Source: JAIXRY01 sp031972855
GTDB lineage: Bacteria > Patescibacteriota > Minisyncoccia > Phycocordibacterales > UBA9973
Length of the DNA: 29,915 nt
Direction of reading: 5' to 3'
Assembly (NCBI GenBank): GCA_031972855.1
Contig: DALYDY010000007.1
Span: 1 to 29,915 of the forward strand
Program-made: the position numbers and the translations under genes
In this document: positions 1-8,159 of the stretch, one piece after another
How positions within the stretch are numbered: the first letter of the stretch is position 1
Layout of the letters: each line of letters starts with the position of its first letter
Notes under the pieces: model-generated
What the model saw: the letters and a program-made list of their open reading frames with translations, nothing else
Told to the model about the DNA's origin: nothing
Databases searched by the model: none

Positions 1-15
1 CGAAACCATTTATAC

Positions 16-44
16 AAAAACGCCACCACGAAGGTGACGTTTTT
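16..44 (-). terminator. Hairpin terminator downstream of the minus-strand gene pair
   Basis: Two 12-base arms (16-27 and 33-44) pair around a 5-base loop. The single mismatch becomes a G-U wobble when read on the minus strand, and a run of T follows in that direction. It lies about 120 bases past the end of the minus-strand 58-residue gene and probably ends that transcript. The stretch 45-162 between them shows nothing else I can support. Confidence 0.55.
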
Positions 45-162
45 GCATAAAGCTCCCCTTATTAGATACGTTTAGAACTCTAAATTGGACCAATATTAAA
101 AATGAACTTCAATTCAGTCTTATTTTAGGACTATTTCCAGATACCACACTTCAGGACTAGAT

Positions 163-339
163 TTATTTTCCAACTCTCACCAATTTAGCAGTTCTAGGAT
201 TGTAGCTTTTATTTGCAGTTAGATTTCTTGTGAATGCTCTAGTTTCACTTATTTCTTTACGAAAAAAATCAGAAATTGAAGACACTCGTGAAGTATCCTC
301 GTTTTTACCTTTCTTGTTGTATGTATCGTAAGATTTCAT
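163..339 (-). CDS. Small basic protein (58 aa), function unknown
   Basis: An intact reading frame starts with ATG at 339 and stops with TAA at 163. Its start lies 4 bases after the stop of the upstream SDH_sah-like gene, which suggests co-transcription and translational coupling. The product begins MKSYDTYNKKGK and ends TAKLVRVGK; it is Lys/Arg rich, with no membrane segment, cysteine cluster or recognisable domain. A serine/threonine-rich stretch (TSRVSSIS) sits near residues 16-23. The purine-rich end of the upstream gene may serve as its ribosome-binding region. I do not recognise a family. The only functional clue is its position as the second gene of a two-gene minus-strand unit. It could be a partner of the protease-like protein, or a spurious short frame. 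Confidence 0.5.
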   Translation of the reverse strand: MKSYDTYNKKGKNEDTSRVSSISDFFRKEISETRAFTRNLTANKSYNPRTAKLVRVGK

Positions 340-343
340 AATT

Positions 344-1276
344 TTATTTTTTCTTTACTACTTTCTGTTGCTTTACGGATCTAGGAGCTATGACTGGCTT
401 TGGTACTGTATATTCAAATAATTTAATAAATGAACCACCTTGTATATCTTTATGAATTAAAGCCATCTTATAATTATCAATTACTTCCTTAAGTATATCA
501 TTTACTTCTTCCGCTGGTAACCCTAACTGTTGAAGCTCAAGAGTGTCAATAATAAAACCGTGTGAGGGATAGCCATACACAAGCTTGTTTGCAACTTCAT
601 TAGCTTTATCTGCACCCCACCCCAAGTATCTTGTAAGAATTATTACAGCATATCTACTACCAACTTCCAAAGCACGAGCATATTCACCAATAACTTTTGG
701 ATTTAATTGGTTATACAGACAAGCACTAGTTTGTCCTGAAAAAGCTATTCCAAGCTTAATCGCCTCTGCCATTTTTACACTACCACCAGTTCTTTCAATA
801 ATCATTTTGGTAGCAATATCAAGATTGTCCAATGCGTGCAATTGTATTTGCTCAAGTGCTTTAAAACCATTAAGGGCAGATTTGTATGCACTTCCTGTAT
901 CATCGTCTGTTTCTCTAATCTGAACATCCAATGGTCCTAGTTCTGCAATTGTTCCCATAAGTAACTTGTCTGCACCAAAAGAAATTAAAGTACCAGCACT
1001 CTTAGCATAAGAAGGTATAATTATTTCAACCCTCTTTGAGTGTTTTCTTAGAAGCTTAACTATATTAAAAGCAGGCTCAATTAAACCACCTGAAGTGTGT
1101 AAAATAACATCAAGATCTGCGAATTGTTTTCCTTTCAGTTCTTTCTCAAGTTGTATTACGGATATCTGATCTACCGTCTCAATATCCAAAACCAATAGAG
1201 GTTTTTTTCTTAAATCAAGCAATTGTTTAGCTAGATTTGTGAGTCTTTCATCTGCGTTAGGTTTTTCTGTTGCCAT
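344..1276 (-). CDS. ClpP-fold serine protease-like protein, SDH_sah family
   Basis: The 310-residue protein has the layout of the SDH_sah (serine dehydrogenase proteinase) branch of the ClpP/crotonase fold. Visible marks are HTSGG at residues 60-64, the usual glycine-rich oxyanion-hole turn, a candidate nucleophile Ser93 in AKSAGT, and GPLDVQ at 114-119. No signal peptide or transmembrane segment is seen, so it is probably cytosolic, unlike SppA-type membrane proteases. The C-terminus (about 285-310) is a basic tail. By family it should hydrolyse peptides or proteins, but no substrate can be read from the sequence. A promoter points at it from 1283-1311, with the start codon at the predicted transcription start. 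The 58-residue gene follows 4 bases after its stop. The neighbourhood of Rep-like and recombinase genes suggests it is cargo of a mobile element. Confidence 0.8.
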   Translation of the reverse strand: MATEKPNADERLTNLAKQLLDLRKKPLLVLDIETVDQISVIQLEKELKGKQFADLDVILHTSGGLIEPAFNIVKLLRKHSKRVEIIIPSYAKSAGTLISFGADKLLMGTIAELGPLDVQIRETDDDTGSAYKSALNGFKALEQIQLHALDNLDIATKMIIERTGGSVKMAEAIKLGIAFSGQTSACLYNQLNPKVIGEYARALEVGSRYAVIILTRYLGWGADKANEVANKLVYGYPSHGFIIDTLELQQLGLPAEEVNDILKEVIDNYKMALIHKDIQGGSFIKLFEYTVPKPVIAPRSVKQQKVVKKK

Positions 1277-1282
1277 AAAAAT

Positions 1283-1311
1283 ATCATATCACTATTGAAA
1301 TTATATGTAAA
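1283..1311 (-). promoter_or_regulatory. Promoter of the SDH_sah-like gene, predicted leaderless
   Basis: On the minus strand TTTACA (1306-1311) and TATGAT (1283-1288) are separated by exactly 17 bases. The ATG at 1276 follows the -10 box by 6 bases, so the predicted transcription start coincides with the start codon and no 5' leader remains. Confidence 0.65.
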
Positions 1312-1331
1312 CTAAAGTAAAGTAAAGAGTA

Positions 1332-2600
1332 ATGGTAAAGAAAAAGAAAGAACTCTTTGAATACGAGGACGAGCCATTCCATAAACCCTTTGATTTCATA
1401 AACAAGGACCTAGATTTGCTATTCCTACTGATTTTCCTTGAAGCATTTAAGTCCCAAAAAGAAGAGCTCAACTTCGGAGGGTTTTTCAAAGGTAACTATT
1501 GGGATATTGACCAAGTTAGCGATGAGATCTCAGATAGCAATGACTATTACTCGATACCCGATATGGTTCTTGAGCAAGCTGGTTTTATATTTGAAGACAC
1601 GAGAATGGGTAAGGTTATAGAAGTAGGTATTGATAATGTAGACGAAGCCGTTAAGGATTTGCTGATTGAAGTAGCAAAGATCGGTCCCGAAAACGCTCGA
1701 AAAGAAGCACCTAACTATTACTCTTCTTTTCAGCAGTTATTTTTCCTTGATCATCAGAAGACAGAACAATTCCACAAGGATGCAGAAAAAAATCCAGAGC
1801 TAATCACTCAGCGAGCTTGGAAGGATAAGAGTATTTTTTTCACAAAGGAAAGAGGATATTTTCGGGCTCTGCAATCAATAATTATTGATTTGCCAAAACA
1901 TATCCTAATCAGAGTTAAATATAACGAGGAGCGAATAAAAGAAATTGAAAAAGAAGTAGCCGACTACTTAGATGCTTTTTCCAAAGACCAACAACTAGAG
2001 CAACTACCTCGCTATCAAGAAAAACGACTATACTTTGCTCAACAAATTGAAAACTTCTACAGCTACATAAGCCGACTAAACCTGATTGGCGACACAATCA
2101 ACATACCGTTTACTATCCTCTCAGAGACAGGGTTTGAAGCGGTAAAGATACTTCGCTTCCTCGAGATAAACGGAAAAATTAAAATGCGATGGTCTGACGA
2201 GGGTTCTTGGAAGGTCCAGTTTTTGAAATTACCGATTACTCCAGAAAGTTTACTTGGGGCAACAAAGCAAGAAACCGTACCAAAATCTACTAGTCTTAAG
2301 TCTGGCTTAAGTTTTAATGAACCAACTTCTACCCTAAGTATTGGCGAGCATAGTTTGAAAATCAATGGTCCTGACCAAAAAGAGTTCCTAAAGATAATTT
2401 TCAAAGATCAAAAAGAGCTAGGTAAAGAATGGTTTTTTTCAGAAATTGCCGAAGTTTATGACTTTGCAGGCAACACAGGCGACAAGAAGTTTTATAACGC
2501 TTCGTATCAACTTAATCTCAAAGTAGCTCAAAAAACGCCGATCAAAGATTTCCTTATTACTACAAAACAGAGTGTAAGGATCAATCCGACCTACCTATAA
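1332..2600 (+). CDS. Protein of unknown function (422 aa)
   Basis: I do not recognise this protein. It opens with a Lys-rich stretch (MVKKKKE), followed by acidic and hydrophobic helices (around 24-42, LDLLFLLIFLEAF, too broken by charge to call a membrane span with confidence). A charged, probably helical middle (about 195-250, KYNEERIKEIEKEVADYL) could form a coiled coil. Residues about 255-300 (FTILSETGFEAVKILRFL to GSWKVQFLKL) have the helix-then-strand rhythm of a winged helix, and the C-terminal 90 residues form a separate mixed alpha/beta unit. It is divergent from the SDH_sah-like gene, with a 55-base shared promoter region. A weak TTGAAA (1295-1300) and TAAAGT (1318-1323) pair could drive it. 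A hairpin at 2629-2662 ends it. Its place beside a Rep-like protein suggests mobile-element cargo or a DNA-binding role, which is inference only. Confidence 0.75.
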   Translation: MVKKKKELFEYEDEPFHKPFDFINKDLDLLFLLIFLEAFKSQKEELNFGGFFKGNYWDIDQVSDEISDSNDYYSIPDMVLEQAGFIFEDTRMGKVIEVGIDNVDEAVKDLLIEVAKIGPENARKEAPNYYSSFQQLFFLDHQKTEQFHKDAEKNPELITQRAWKDKSIFFTKERGYFRALQSIIIDLPKHILIRVKYNEERIKEIEKEVADYLDAFSKDQQLEQLPRYQEKRLYFAQQIENFYSYISRLNLIGDTINIPFTILSETGFEAVKILRFLEINGKIKMRWSDEGSWKVQFLKLPITPESLLGATKQETVPKSTSLKSGLSFNEPTSTLSIGEHSLKINGPDQKEFLKIIFKDQKELGKEWFFSEIAEVYDFAGNTGDKKFYNASYQLNLKVAQKTPIKDFLITTKQSVRINPTYL

Positions 2601-2628
2601 ACCTAAGCCGACTTAAGCAAACAAAAAG

Positions 2629-2662
2629 ATAATCTGTATGGGTAACCTACAGGTTATTTTTT
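2629..2662 (+). terminator. Intrinsic terminator or attenuator abutting the next start codon
   Basis: Arms 2629-2638 and 2648-2657 pair over 10 bp with one G-U wobble around a 9-base loop. The T run 2657-2662 touches the ATG at 2663. It ends the 422-residue gene, but being flush with the next gene it could also attenuate expression of the 56-residue peptide and Rep-like protein. Confidence 0.65.
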
Positions 2663-2833
2663 ATGGCAAGAAAAAGAAAAGAAAAATCAACACCAGAAGT
2701 TGATGAAGAAGTTCTTCAGCAATATGACAATCCTCAAGAAAATCTTCTTGGTGTATTTTCTATTCTTCTTGATGTTGCAAAACGGACCAACCCTGAAAAG
2801 TATCTAATTGGTTATAAGAAAAACAATGATTGA
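2663..2833 (+). CDS. Small protein (56 aa) translationally coupled to the Rep-like gene
   Basis: The frame runs from ATG 2663 to TGA 2831-2833. The product begins with a basic patch (MARKRKEKS), then an acidic helix (EVDEEVLQQYD) and an amphipathic stretch (ENLLGVFSILLDVAKR). There is no recognised family. It overlaps the ATG of the Rep-like gene by 8 bases (2826-2833), so the two are very likely translated in sequence. A terminator-like hairpin ends exactly at its start codon. Its size and position suit a small regulatory or accessory protein of a replication module, but this is inference from the arrangement only. Confidence 0.6.
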   Translation: MARKRKEKSTPEVDEEVLQQYDNPQENLLGVFSILLDVAKRTNPEKYLIGYKKNND

Positions 2834-3950
2834 TACAATAATTATTTCAATTCCAAAGAACAAGGTAAAAAATGTTAGCAATCCCAACAGTGATTCTTTG
2901 GGTTGGGATCAACATTCAAAAACAAGCTATTATGCAAAGTTTATTAAAAACCCTAGTAAGCGTGATCTTGAAAGTGGTCTGTACTTTCCACGACTAACTG
3001 GAATAAACAGAAGTATAAATGGAGTAATTGATGCCTTTATCAAGGTAGAGTTTTCAATCCCCAAGTTGTTGTATATGAATAATTTAGACGAGGTTTCTGA
3101 AAAGGACTTCAGTGAAATTATCACAAAATTAAAAGATCGATTATTGAGAATGGGTATTTCGGTCCCAGAAAAATACCTAAAGTATGTACCTGTTACAGCT
3201 GTTCATTATTCAAAAAACATATTACTTACGGATGGATATACTTCTCAGTTTATACTTTCAGAATTAAGTAAAATTGATATTCGTAAAAGTTTTGATTTTA
3301 GTAAGACAAAGTTTACTAATGATGGTCAAAGTATTTATGCATATACCATTGCCCACTCTTTTGTTATTTATGACAAGATAGCTGATCTAAAGAAGGATGA
3401 AAAAAGAGCCGTAGACAAAGATCAAACTCTTTATCAAAGAACGCTTTTTGATGTAATTGAAAAGAAAGATCTTTATGAAGTTTTAAGGTTTGAAATACGA
3501 ATAAGTAAAAAACAAAAATTAAATGCTTTATTTAAGAAACTAGGGTTCAAGGAAAACCCAACTTTTGAAGATGTTTTTAAAAGACGAGTAAGTAAAATAG
3601 TTGTCCAACATTATTGGGATACATTGGTTAAAAATAATTCAACGTTACTTTTTGGATTTTCATTTGGATCTAAAGAGCTTTTAAAACAAGTGCTTATTGC
3701 AAATCCAAAGCTTAAACCCAAACAAGCTCTGTATTTTGCCAGCTTAATGAGTATGACAAAAGACGGTAATGGTATACGAGAGCTTAGAGCCATTTTAAGT
3801 AAGTACGGAGATAACAGAACGTGGTATCGAATTAAAGACGATATTAAAAATGTCTCAGGATTATTAAAGAAGACACGCCCTCGAGACTGGTTTGACCAAA
3901 TTGAAAGAGCATTAAAAGAGTTTACTGCTTTTAAACAAAATGGACCCTGA
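2826..3950 (+). CDS. gpII/X-like replication initiation protein (Phage_CRI-type)
   Basis: The 374-residue product (counted from ATG 2826) shows the pattern I associate with filamentous-phage gene II / plasmid replication proteins. These marks are an opening MIDTIIISIP, VEFSIPKLLYMNN at 74-86, a YSKN motif at 128-131, IYDK at 181-184, and LRFEIR at 220-225. Family members nick a double-stranded origin and start rolling-circle replication. I cannot identify the catalytic tyrosine with certainty. An upstream in-frame TTG at 2808 would add six residues, but the ATG overlapping the preceding stop is the better start. No phage coat or Zot-like gene is nearby, so it more likely belongs to an integrated plasmid-like element than to an intact inovirus. 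A relaxase or another HUH-type protein is the alternative. Confidence 0.65.
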   Translation: MIDTIIISIPKNKVKNVSNPNSDSLGWDQHSKTSYYAKFIKNPSKRDLESGLYFPRLTGINRSINGVIDAFIKVEFSIPKLLYMNNLDEVSEKDFSEIITKLKDRLLRMGISVPEKYLKYVPVTAVHYSKNILLTDGYTSQFILSELSKIDIRKSFDFSKTKFTNDGQSIYAYTIAHSFVIYDKIADLKKDEKRAVDKDQTLYQRTLFDVIEKKDLYEVLRFEIRISKKQKLNALFKKLGFKENPTFEDVFKRRVSKIVVQHYWDTLVKNNSTLLFGFSFGSKELLKQVLIANPKLKPKQALYFASLMSMTKDGNGIRELRAILSKYGDNRTWYRIKDDIKNVSGLLKKTRPRDWFDQIERALKEFTAFKQNGP

Positions 3951-3991
3951 TAACTAATTATGAATCTTATTATTAAATAATTAAATTACTT

Positions 3992-4144
3992 ATGAAAACA
4001 AAAGAACAAAAAATTACCTCTAAAGATCAGTTTGCAATAGATCTTAAAAAAGTTTTTGACGCATATTATTACACCAGAATATCTGAAAGTATAAAAAGAG
4101 GAATCGCTAGAAAAAAATTATTAAGATTAAAAGTTAATAAATAA
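3992..4144 (+). CDS. Small basic protein (50 aa), unknown
   Basis: A complete short frame from ATG 3992 to TAA 4142-4144 lies 41 bases after the Rep-like gene and 5 bases before the next gene, in the same direction. The C-terminal half (SESIKRGIARKKLLRLK) is strongly basic and helical. It faintly resembles the linker helix of large serine recombinases that follows the catalytic domain, but this may be chance. No domain is recognised. Tight spacing with its neighbours supports it as a real gene. A DNA- or RNA-binding role is only a guess from charge. Confidence 0.45.
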   Translation: MKTKEQKITSKDQFAIDLKKVFDAYYYTRISESIKRGIARKKLLRLKVNK

Positions 4145-4149
4145 AACAT

Positions 4150-4458
4150 ATGGCACTAAAAAAAGATTACTTCGAGAATTGTAAATGGGATTCTCCGATA
4201 CTTTATGTAATAACAGCTGAAATGGTTCAAGGCATTGTTGAACCTAATATAGGCAGACGTTTAACTGATATTGAACTTGAAAGAATGCACTATGCAATGT
4301 TAGATAATACAGAAGCTTATTATGAGCTTATGACCTTTATTATAAGCTCAGCAGAGCAATCTATAGATAATACTGGTAACCAATGGTCGAGTATAGATAA
4401 AGATTTCCAAGAACGAAAACCGACCTTCACGGAGAACGGTTATCAACTTGGATTGTAA
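4150..4458 (+). CDS. Small acidic protein of unknown function (102 aa)
   Basis: The product is acidic and soluble, with no signal peptide or membrane segment. It has a helical middle (about 37-72, LTDIELERMHYAMLDNTEAYYELMTFIISSAEQS) and a short C-terminal tail. No catalytic motif or family is recognised. It sits 5 bases after the 50-residue gene and just before the promoter of the HTH/helicase/methyltransferase operon; the promoter's -35 box overlaps its last codons. The small size, acidity and setting next to a restriction-like operon are compatible with a regulator or an anti-restriction protein, but nothing in the sequence shows this. Confidence 0.65.
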   Translation: MALKKDYFENCKWDSPILYVITAEMVQGIVEPNIGRRLTDIELERMHYAMLDNTEAYYELMTFIISSAEQSIDNTGNQWSSIDKDFQERKPTFTENGYQLGL

Positions 4459-4476
4459 ACAATTGTAAAGTATAAT
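4448..4476 (+). promoter_or_regulatory. Promoter of the HTH-helicase-methyltransferase-recombinase operon
   Basis: TTGGAT (4448-4453) and a perfect TATAAT (4471-4476) are 17 bases apart. The predicted start of transcription near 4483 lies after the first possible ATG (4480), which favours translation from the ATG at 4492. Confidence 0.65.
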
Positions 4477-4491
4477 ATAATGACAATACTT

Positions 4492-4674
4492 ATGAAAAAT
4501 ACAGAGGAGTTTTATACAGCCGAAGAATTAGCCGACAAGTTGCGAGTAAACATTATGACGATTTATCGTTATATAAAAGCTGGCAAGATTAAAGCTTACA
4601 AGTTTGGAAAAGAGTTTCGAGTCGAAAAGAATGAGTTTGAATCATTCCTTAAAAAAGCTAGCACTAATAAATAA
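4492..4674 (+). CDS. Excisionase-like helix-turn-helix protein (HTH_17 type)
   Basis: This 60-residue protein is a single MerR/excisionase-type winged helix. FYTAEELADKLRVNIMTIYRY forms the turn-helix unit, and KAGKIKAYKFGKEFRVEKNEFESFL forms the wing typical of DNA-binding domains that help recombinases or repress small operons. An ATG at 4480 would add four residues, but the promoter at 4448-4476 places the transcript start after it, so I chose 4492. It is the first gene of the operon and precedes the PLD-helicase gene by 2 bases. Two roles fit: a controller (C-protein-like) that times expression of the restriction-like genes, or a directionality factor for the serine recombinase at the end of the same operon. 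The sequence does not decide between them. Confidence 0.75.
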   Translation: MKNTEEFYTAEELADKLRVNIMTIYRYIKAGKIKAYKFGKEFRVEKNEFESFLKKASTNK

Positions 4675-4676
4675 TT

Positions 4677-7600
4677 ATGAACTTACCTAAAATTATTGAT
4701 AACAAAAGAAGAAAGTTGCTGGATGTTTTTACTGATGTCGCCTCAAAACATAAAGAACTTTCTATTGCTACAGGATACTGGGATTTAGAAGGAATGAAAC
4801 TTGTTCTACCCTACATAAAAGATTATTCAAAGATCAGAATACTTATTGGTCGTGAACCTTTGATTCCAAGACATAAAATGGTCCAACCTGAGCCAGACTA
4901 CCCTGATCAGGATTTTAAGTTTGATCTTTCAATGATCGCTCCTGAATCTGGCTTAAAAGAAGTAGTTTCAGAGATTAAAGAATACATAACAAACGGCAAG
5001 ATAGAGGTTCGTGTTTATAGAAAAAACTTTCTACACGCAAAGTGTTATATCTTCGGATCTTATGACTCAAATGAAGCTGTCGGTATTATTGGATCTTCAA
5101 ACTTTACAAAGAACGGTCTTACCTTCAATACTGAACTTAATGCACTGGAATCAGATCATCGAGTTGTTGTATTCCAACCAAAGACAGAAGAACAAGAAGT
5201 TGGTCATTTACACTGGTTTGATCAATTTTGGAATGACGAAACGACTGAAGTTTGGAATGAACAATTTAGTACTCTTATAGGTACTTCTCCTGTTGGCGAT
5301 GAACTTTATAGCCCGTACGAAACCTACATTAAAACTCTTTACGAGCTATATAAGGAAGAGATAGAAGACGATGCAGAAGAATTATCTGAAAACGGTAAAG
5401 GAAAAGCTTTGTTTGATTTTCAACAAAAGAATGTTCACGCTCTTTTGAGACGACTTAGAAAGTATAAAGTTGCTATGCTCGCTGACTCTGTTGGTCTAGG
5501 TAAAACAACTACGGCTATTAGCGTACTTAAACAATATATCGATAACCCTGAAGGCAAGAAGCGAGTTGAAATAATCTGTCCAAAATCTCTTGTACAGCAA
5601 TGGGAAAAAGAACTTGCCACAGAAGGTGTTTATGGATTAAAACCTATTACTCTTCAAAACACAGGAGAAATTGAAAGAAGAAAGGAACTTGATAGTATTG
5701 CGAGTGTCTCACTATTCGTTATTGATGAATCACACAATCTTCGACAAACATCAGGGTCAAGATTTAAGTTGTTGCTTGATTGGGTTAGAGCAAATCCTAA
5801 GGCACAAGTATTACTTCTTACTGCGACTCCGATCAATAACCAGCTTAGTGATTTAACAAACCAGATCCTTCTCGGAACTGGTGGTGATGCTGAAGTATTG
5901 AAAGTTACTATTGCTGATGAACAAAAACAAACAGTCCAGATTAGTTTCCATCAAGCAGTTGAAAACCTAAAGAAAAAGATTAACCAAGATATTAAGCGTG
6001 ATGGAAAGATAGATTACGACTACATAAAGCAAGTAATGACTCCTATCATTCGTACTTTTGTTGTACGACGAACAAGACAAGGTATTGAAAGCGAATATGG
6101 GTCCCTCACTATCAACGGAGTCGAGAAGAAGTTTCCAAGAGTTATTCCTGAAGTAACAGAATACGAACTTGATAAAAAACTAGTTGAATCAATCAGAAAA
6201 ATTGAGAATCCTAGTATTTCACTATCTTCTGTTTATGAACTAGATCCAAATGAAATAATTGAAAAATGTAAGGACCTCAAACACCCACTCAATCAATTAG
6301 ACAAAGTTACAAAAAAACTAGACGAGCAAACCCTATCTGAAGAAAATCCGATGTACTTCGTATTCCAGCTTATTTTGATGCTTGGATTTATTCCTTACCG
6401 ATGGATGATGTATCAAACAAAGTACTACGGTAAAACTAGAGACGAGATTAAAGAGATCGGACTTAGTTCAGAAAATAGTAAAAAACTACTTCTACAACTA
6501 GGCATATTCGGTATTTTAAGAACTGTGTTTCTAAAGCGTATGGAATCTTCGGTCAGTGCATTAAGATCATCTCTTGAGACATATAGCCATAAACTAGAAT
6601 TATTCGAGAAAGGTATTGAAGAAGGAAAAATTGTCTCTCTTAAAGATATTGAAGCCCTAGAGCTTAGTTTTGGCGATGAAGATCTAGAGGTTGATGAGGA
6701 ATCTCTTGAAGAAAATACTTTAGATACTATTGATGAAAAGAATTATGAACTTGAAATAATAAAGCAAGATCTGAAAAAAGAAAAAGAACTTGTTTCTGTT
6801 ATTCGTGATCAATTGGAAATACTCGCAAAAGATGATTCAAAGATCAAATGCTTTGGGGCTCTGATTGATAAACTAGAAAAAGAAAACCCAAACAAAAAGG
6901 TACTTGTCTTCTCTTATTATGCAGATACGATCAACTATATTCAGGACTCTATTTCAAAATACTCTTCAAGTGTAAATACTGAAAATACTGGATTTGTCTC
7001 TTCAAAAAATAGAAGCGATGCAGAAAACTTGGCATCAAGATTTTCTCCCATTTCAAAGAACTATGTACTGAAAGATGGAGAATCATCATTGCAATATCTA
7101 TTCTCAACTGACGTTCTATCAGAAGGTCAAAACCTTCAAGATGCAGGTATTCTTGTAAACTACGATCTTCACTGGAACCCTGTTCGTATGATCCAGAGAA
7201 ACGGTCGTGTAAACCGTCTAGGATCTCTATTTGACGAAGTGTATATCTACAATATGCGTCCTGAAGCAAAATTGGATTCGTATTTGAAACTGATTACTCG
7301 TCTTGAAGGAAAAATTAACTTGATCAGAAACACTATCGGTACAGATACACCAGTACTCGCTGAACCAGAAAACCCAATCGAATATACTGACTCCGTAACT
7401 GATATTTATAGTGCTGATATGCAAAAAAGAATGCAGGCACTTGAAGATGCAGAAAAAGCTTCTGACTTCTTATTATCAGAAGACGAGTTCGTCCTCGATC
7501 TAAAGAGATTTAATGAGAATGATCTATACCCAACTGAATACAAAGAAAGTATCTATAATATCTCAGATGGTAAATGGGCTCTTACCCCAAACATTCTTTC

Positions 7601-8159
7601 TCGAGGGCAATCAAGACCTGAAGTATTTGCTTTAACAAAACTACTTTCTGAAGATGGCGAATTGACTGGTTTCCAGTTTACTAAGACAGACAGATCGGCT
7701 TCACAACTCTTTGCAGTATCACAACTTCAAGCCCTTGAATGGCTTAGAGCAACACCAGAAGACAATAAGAGATCATTAGACAAGATAAGTATTGATAAGG
7801 TTGCAGTCAAGAACCAAATGGAATCAAAAGTAATTCAATACTTTGGAGATGATGAGACTGGATCATTGATTGGTCAAGAAAATGATGTACTACGTATTCT
7901 ATTTACAAATGGCTATGTAGAAGAAGAGATTGATATGGTCCGAGATGCCTTTAAAACGAAAGATGTATTCTACAAGAGAGACATCAGTCAGCTTAAACGC
8001 AAAGTAATGACTCAAAAGAACAAAGGAGATGCTTATCAAGAAACACTTCAAAAACTTGTAGCTCTGGCAAAGGATCTAAATAAATACAAACAAACAGCAA
8101 CAAACGAGCTTCCGACATCATCAAAAAGTATTTTGTTTTATGTAAATAACAATGAATAA
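4677..8159 (+). CDS. PLD-nuclease/SNF2-family helicase fusion (1160 aa)
   Basis: The N-terminal 200 residues form a phospholipase-D-like nuclease domain. HAKCYIFGS begins at about 119 and is followed by IIGSSNFTKNGL, the HxK...GSxN signature. The acidic residue normally eight positions into the HKD box is glycine here, so the motif is slightly atypical. From about 240 on is an SF2/SNF2 motor with Walker A DSVGLGKTT (about 269-277), VIDESHNLR (about 348), LLTATPINN (about 380), then a long charged coiled-coil insert (about 500-720). The C-terminal lobe has FSYYADT, DVLSEGQNLQDAG (about 812) and QRNGRVNRLGS (about 840). Such fusions act in ATP-dependent restriction or DISARM-like defence. The gene overlaps the methyltransferase start by 8 bases, so the two are made together, and I infer one restriction complex. 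Without the neighbour it would be called only a helicase-related protein. Confidence 0.88.
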   Translation: MNLPKIIDNKRRKLLDVFTDVASKHKELSIATGYWDLEGMKLVLPYIKDYSKIRILIGREPLIPRHKMVQPEPDYPDQDFKFDLSMIAPESGLKEVVSEIKEYITNGKIEVRVYRKNFLHAKCYIFGSYDSNEAVGIIGSSNFTKNGLTFNTELNALESDHRVVVFQPKTEEQEVGHLHWFDQFWNDETTEVWNEQFSTLIGTSPVGDELYSPYETYIKTLYELYKEEIEDDAEELSENGKGKALFDFQQKNVHALLRRLRKYKVAMLADSVGLGKTTTAISVLKQYIDNPEGKKRVEIICPKSLVQQWEKELATEGVYGLKPITLQNTGEIERRKELDSIASVSLFVIDESHNLRQTSGSRFKLLLDWVRANPKAQVLLLTATPINNQLSDLTNQILLGTGGDAEVLKVTIADEQKQTVQISFHQAVENLKKKINQDIKRDGKIDYDYIKQVMTPIIRTFVVRRTRQGIESEYGSLTINGVEKKFPRVIPEVTEYELDKKLVESIRKIENPSISLSSVYELDPNEIIEKCKDLKHPLNQLDKVTKKLDEQTLSEENPMYFVFQLILMLGFIPYRWMMYQTKYYGKTRDEIKEIGLSSENSKKLLLQLGIFGILRTVFLKRMESSVSALRSSLETYSHKLELFEKGIEEGKIVSLKDIEALELSFGDEDLEVDEESLEENTLDTIDEKNYELEIIKQDLKKEKELVSVIRDQLEILAKDDSKIKCFGALIDKLEKENPNKKVLVFSYYADTINYIQDSISKYSSSVNTENTGFVSSKNRSDAENLASRFSPISKNYVLKDGESSLQYLFSTDVLSEGQNLQDAGILVNYDLHWNPVRMIQRNGRVNRLGSLFDEVYIYNMRPEAKLDSYLKLITRLEGKINLIRNTIGTDTPVLAEPENPIEYTDSVTDIYSADMQKRMQALEDAEKASDFLLSEDEFVLDLKRFNENDLYPTEYKESIYNISDGKWALTPNILSRGQSRPEVFALTKLLSEDGELTGFQFTKTDRSASQLFAVSQLQALEWLRATPEDNKRSLDKISIDKVAVKNQMESKVIQYFGDDETGSLIGQENDVLRILFTNGYVEEEIDMVRDAFKTKDVFYKRDISQLKRKVMTQKNKGDAYQETLQKLVALAKDLNKYKQTATNELPTSSKSILFYVNNNE

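Noticed and set aside
585..923. Plus-strand frame of 112 codons inside the SDH_sah-like gene
   Set aside because: It lies wholly antisense to a gene with clear family motifs, and its product is of unlikely composition.
3992..4144. 50-residue frame as a serine-recombinase fragment
   Set aside because: Only a short basic helix resembles the recombinase linker; there is no catalytic serine region or zinc ribbon.
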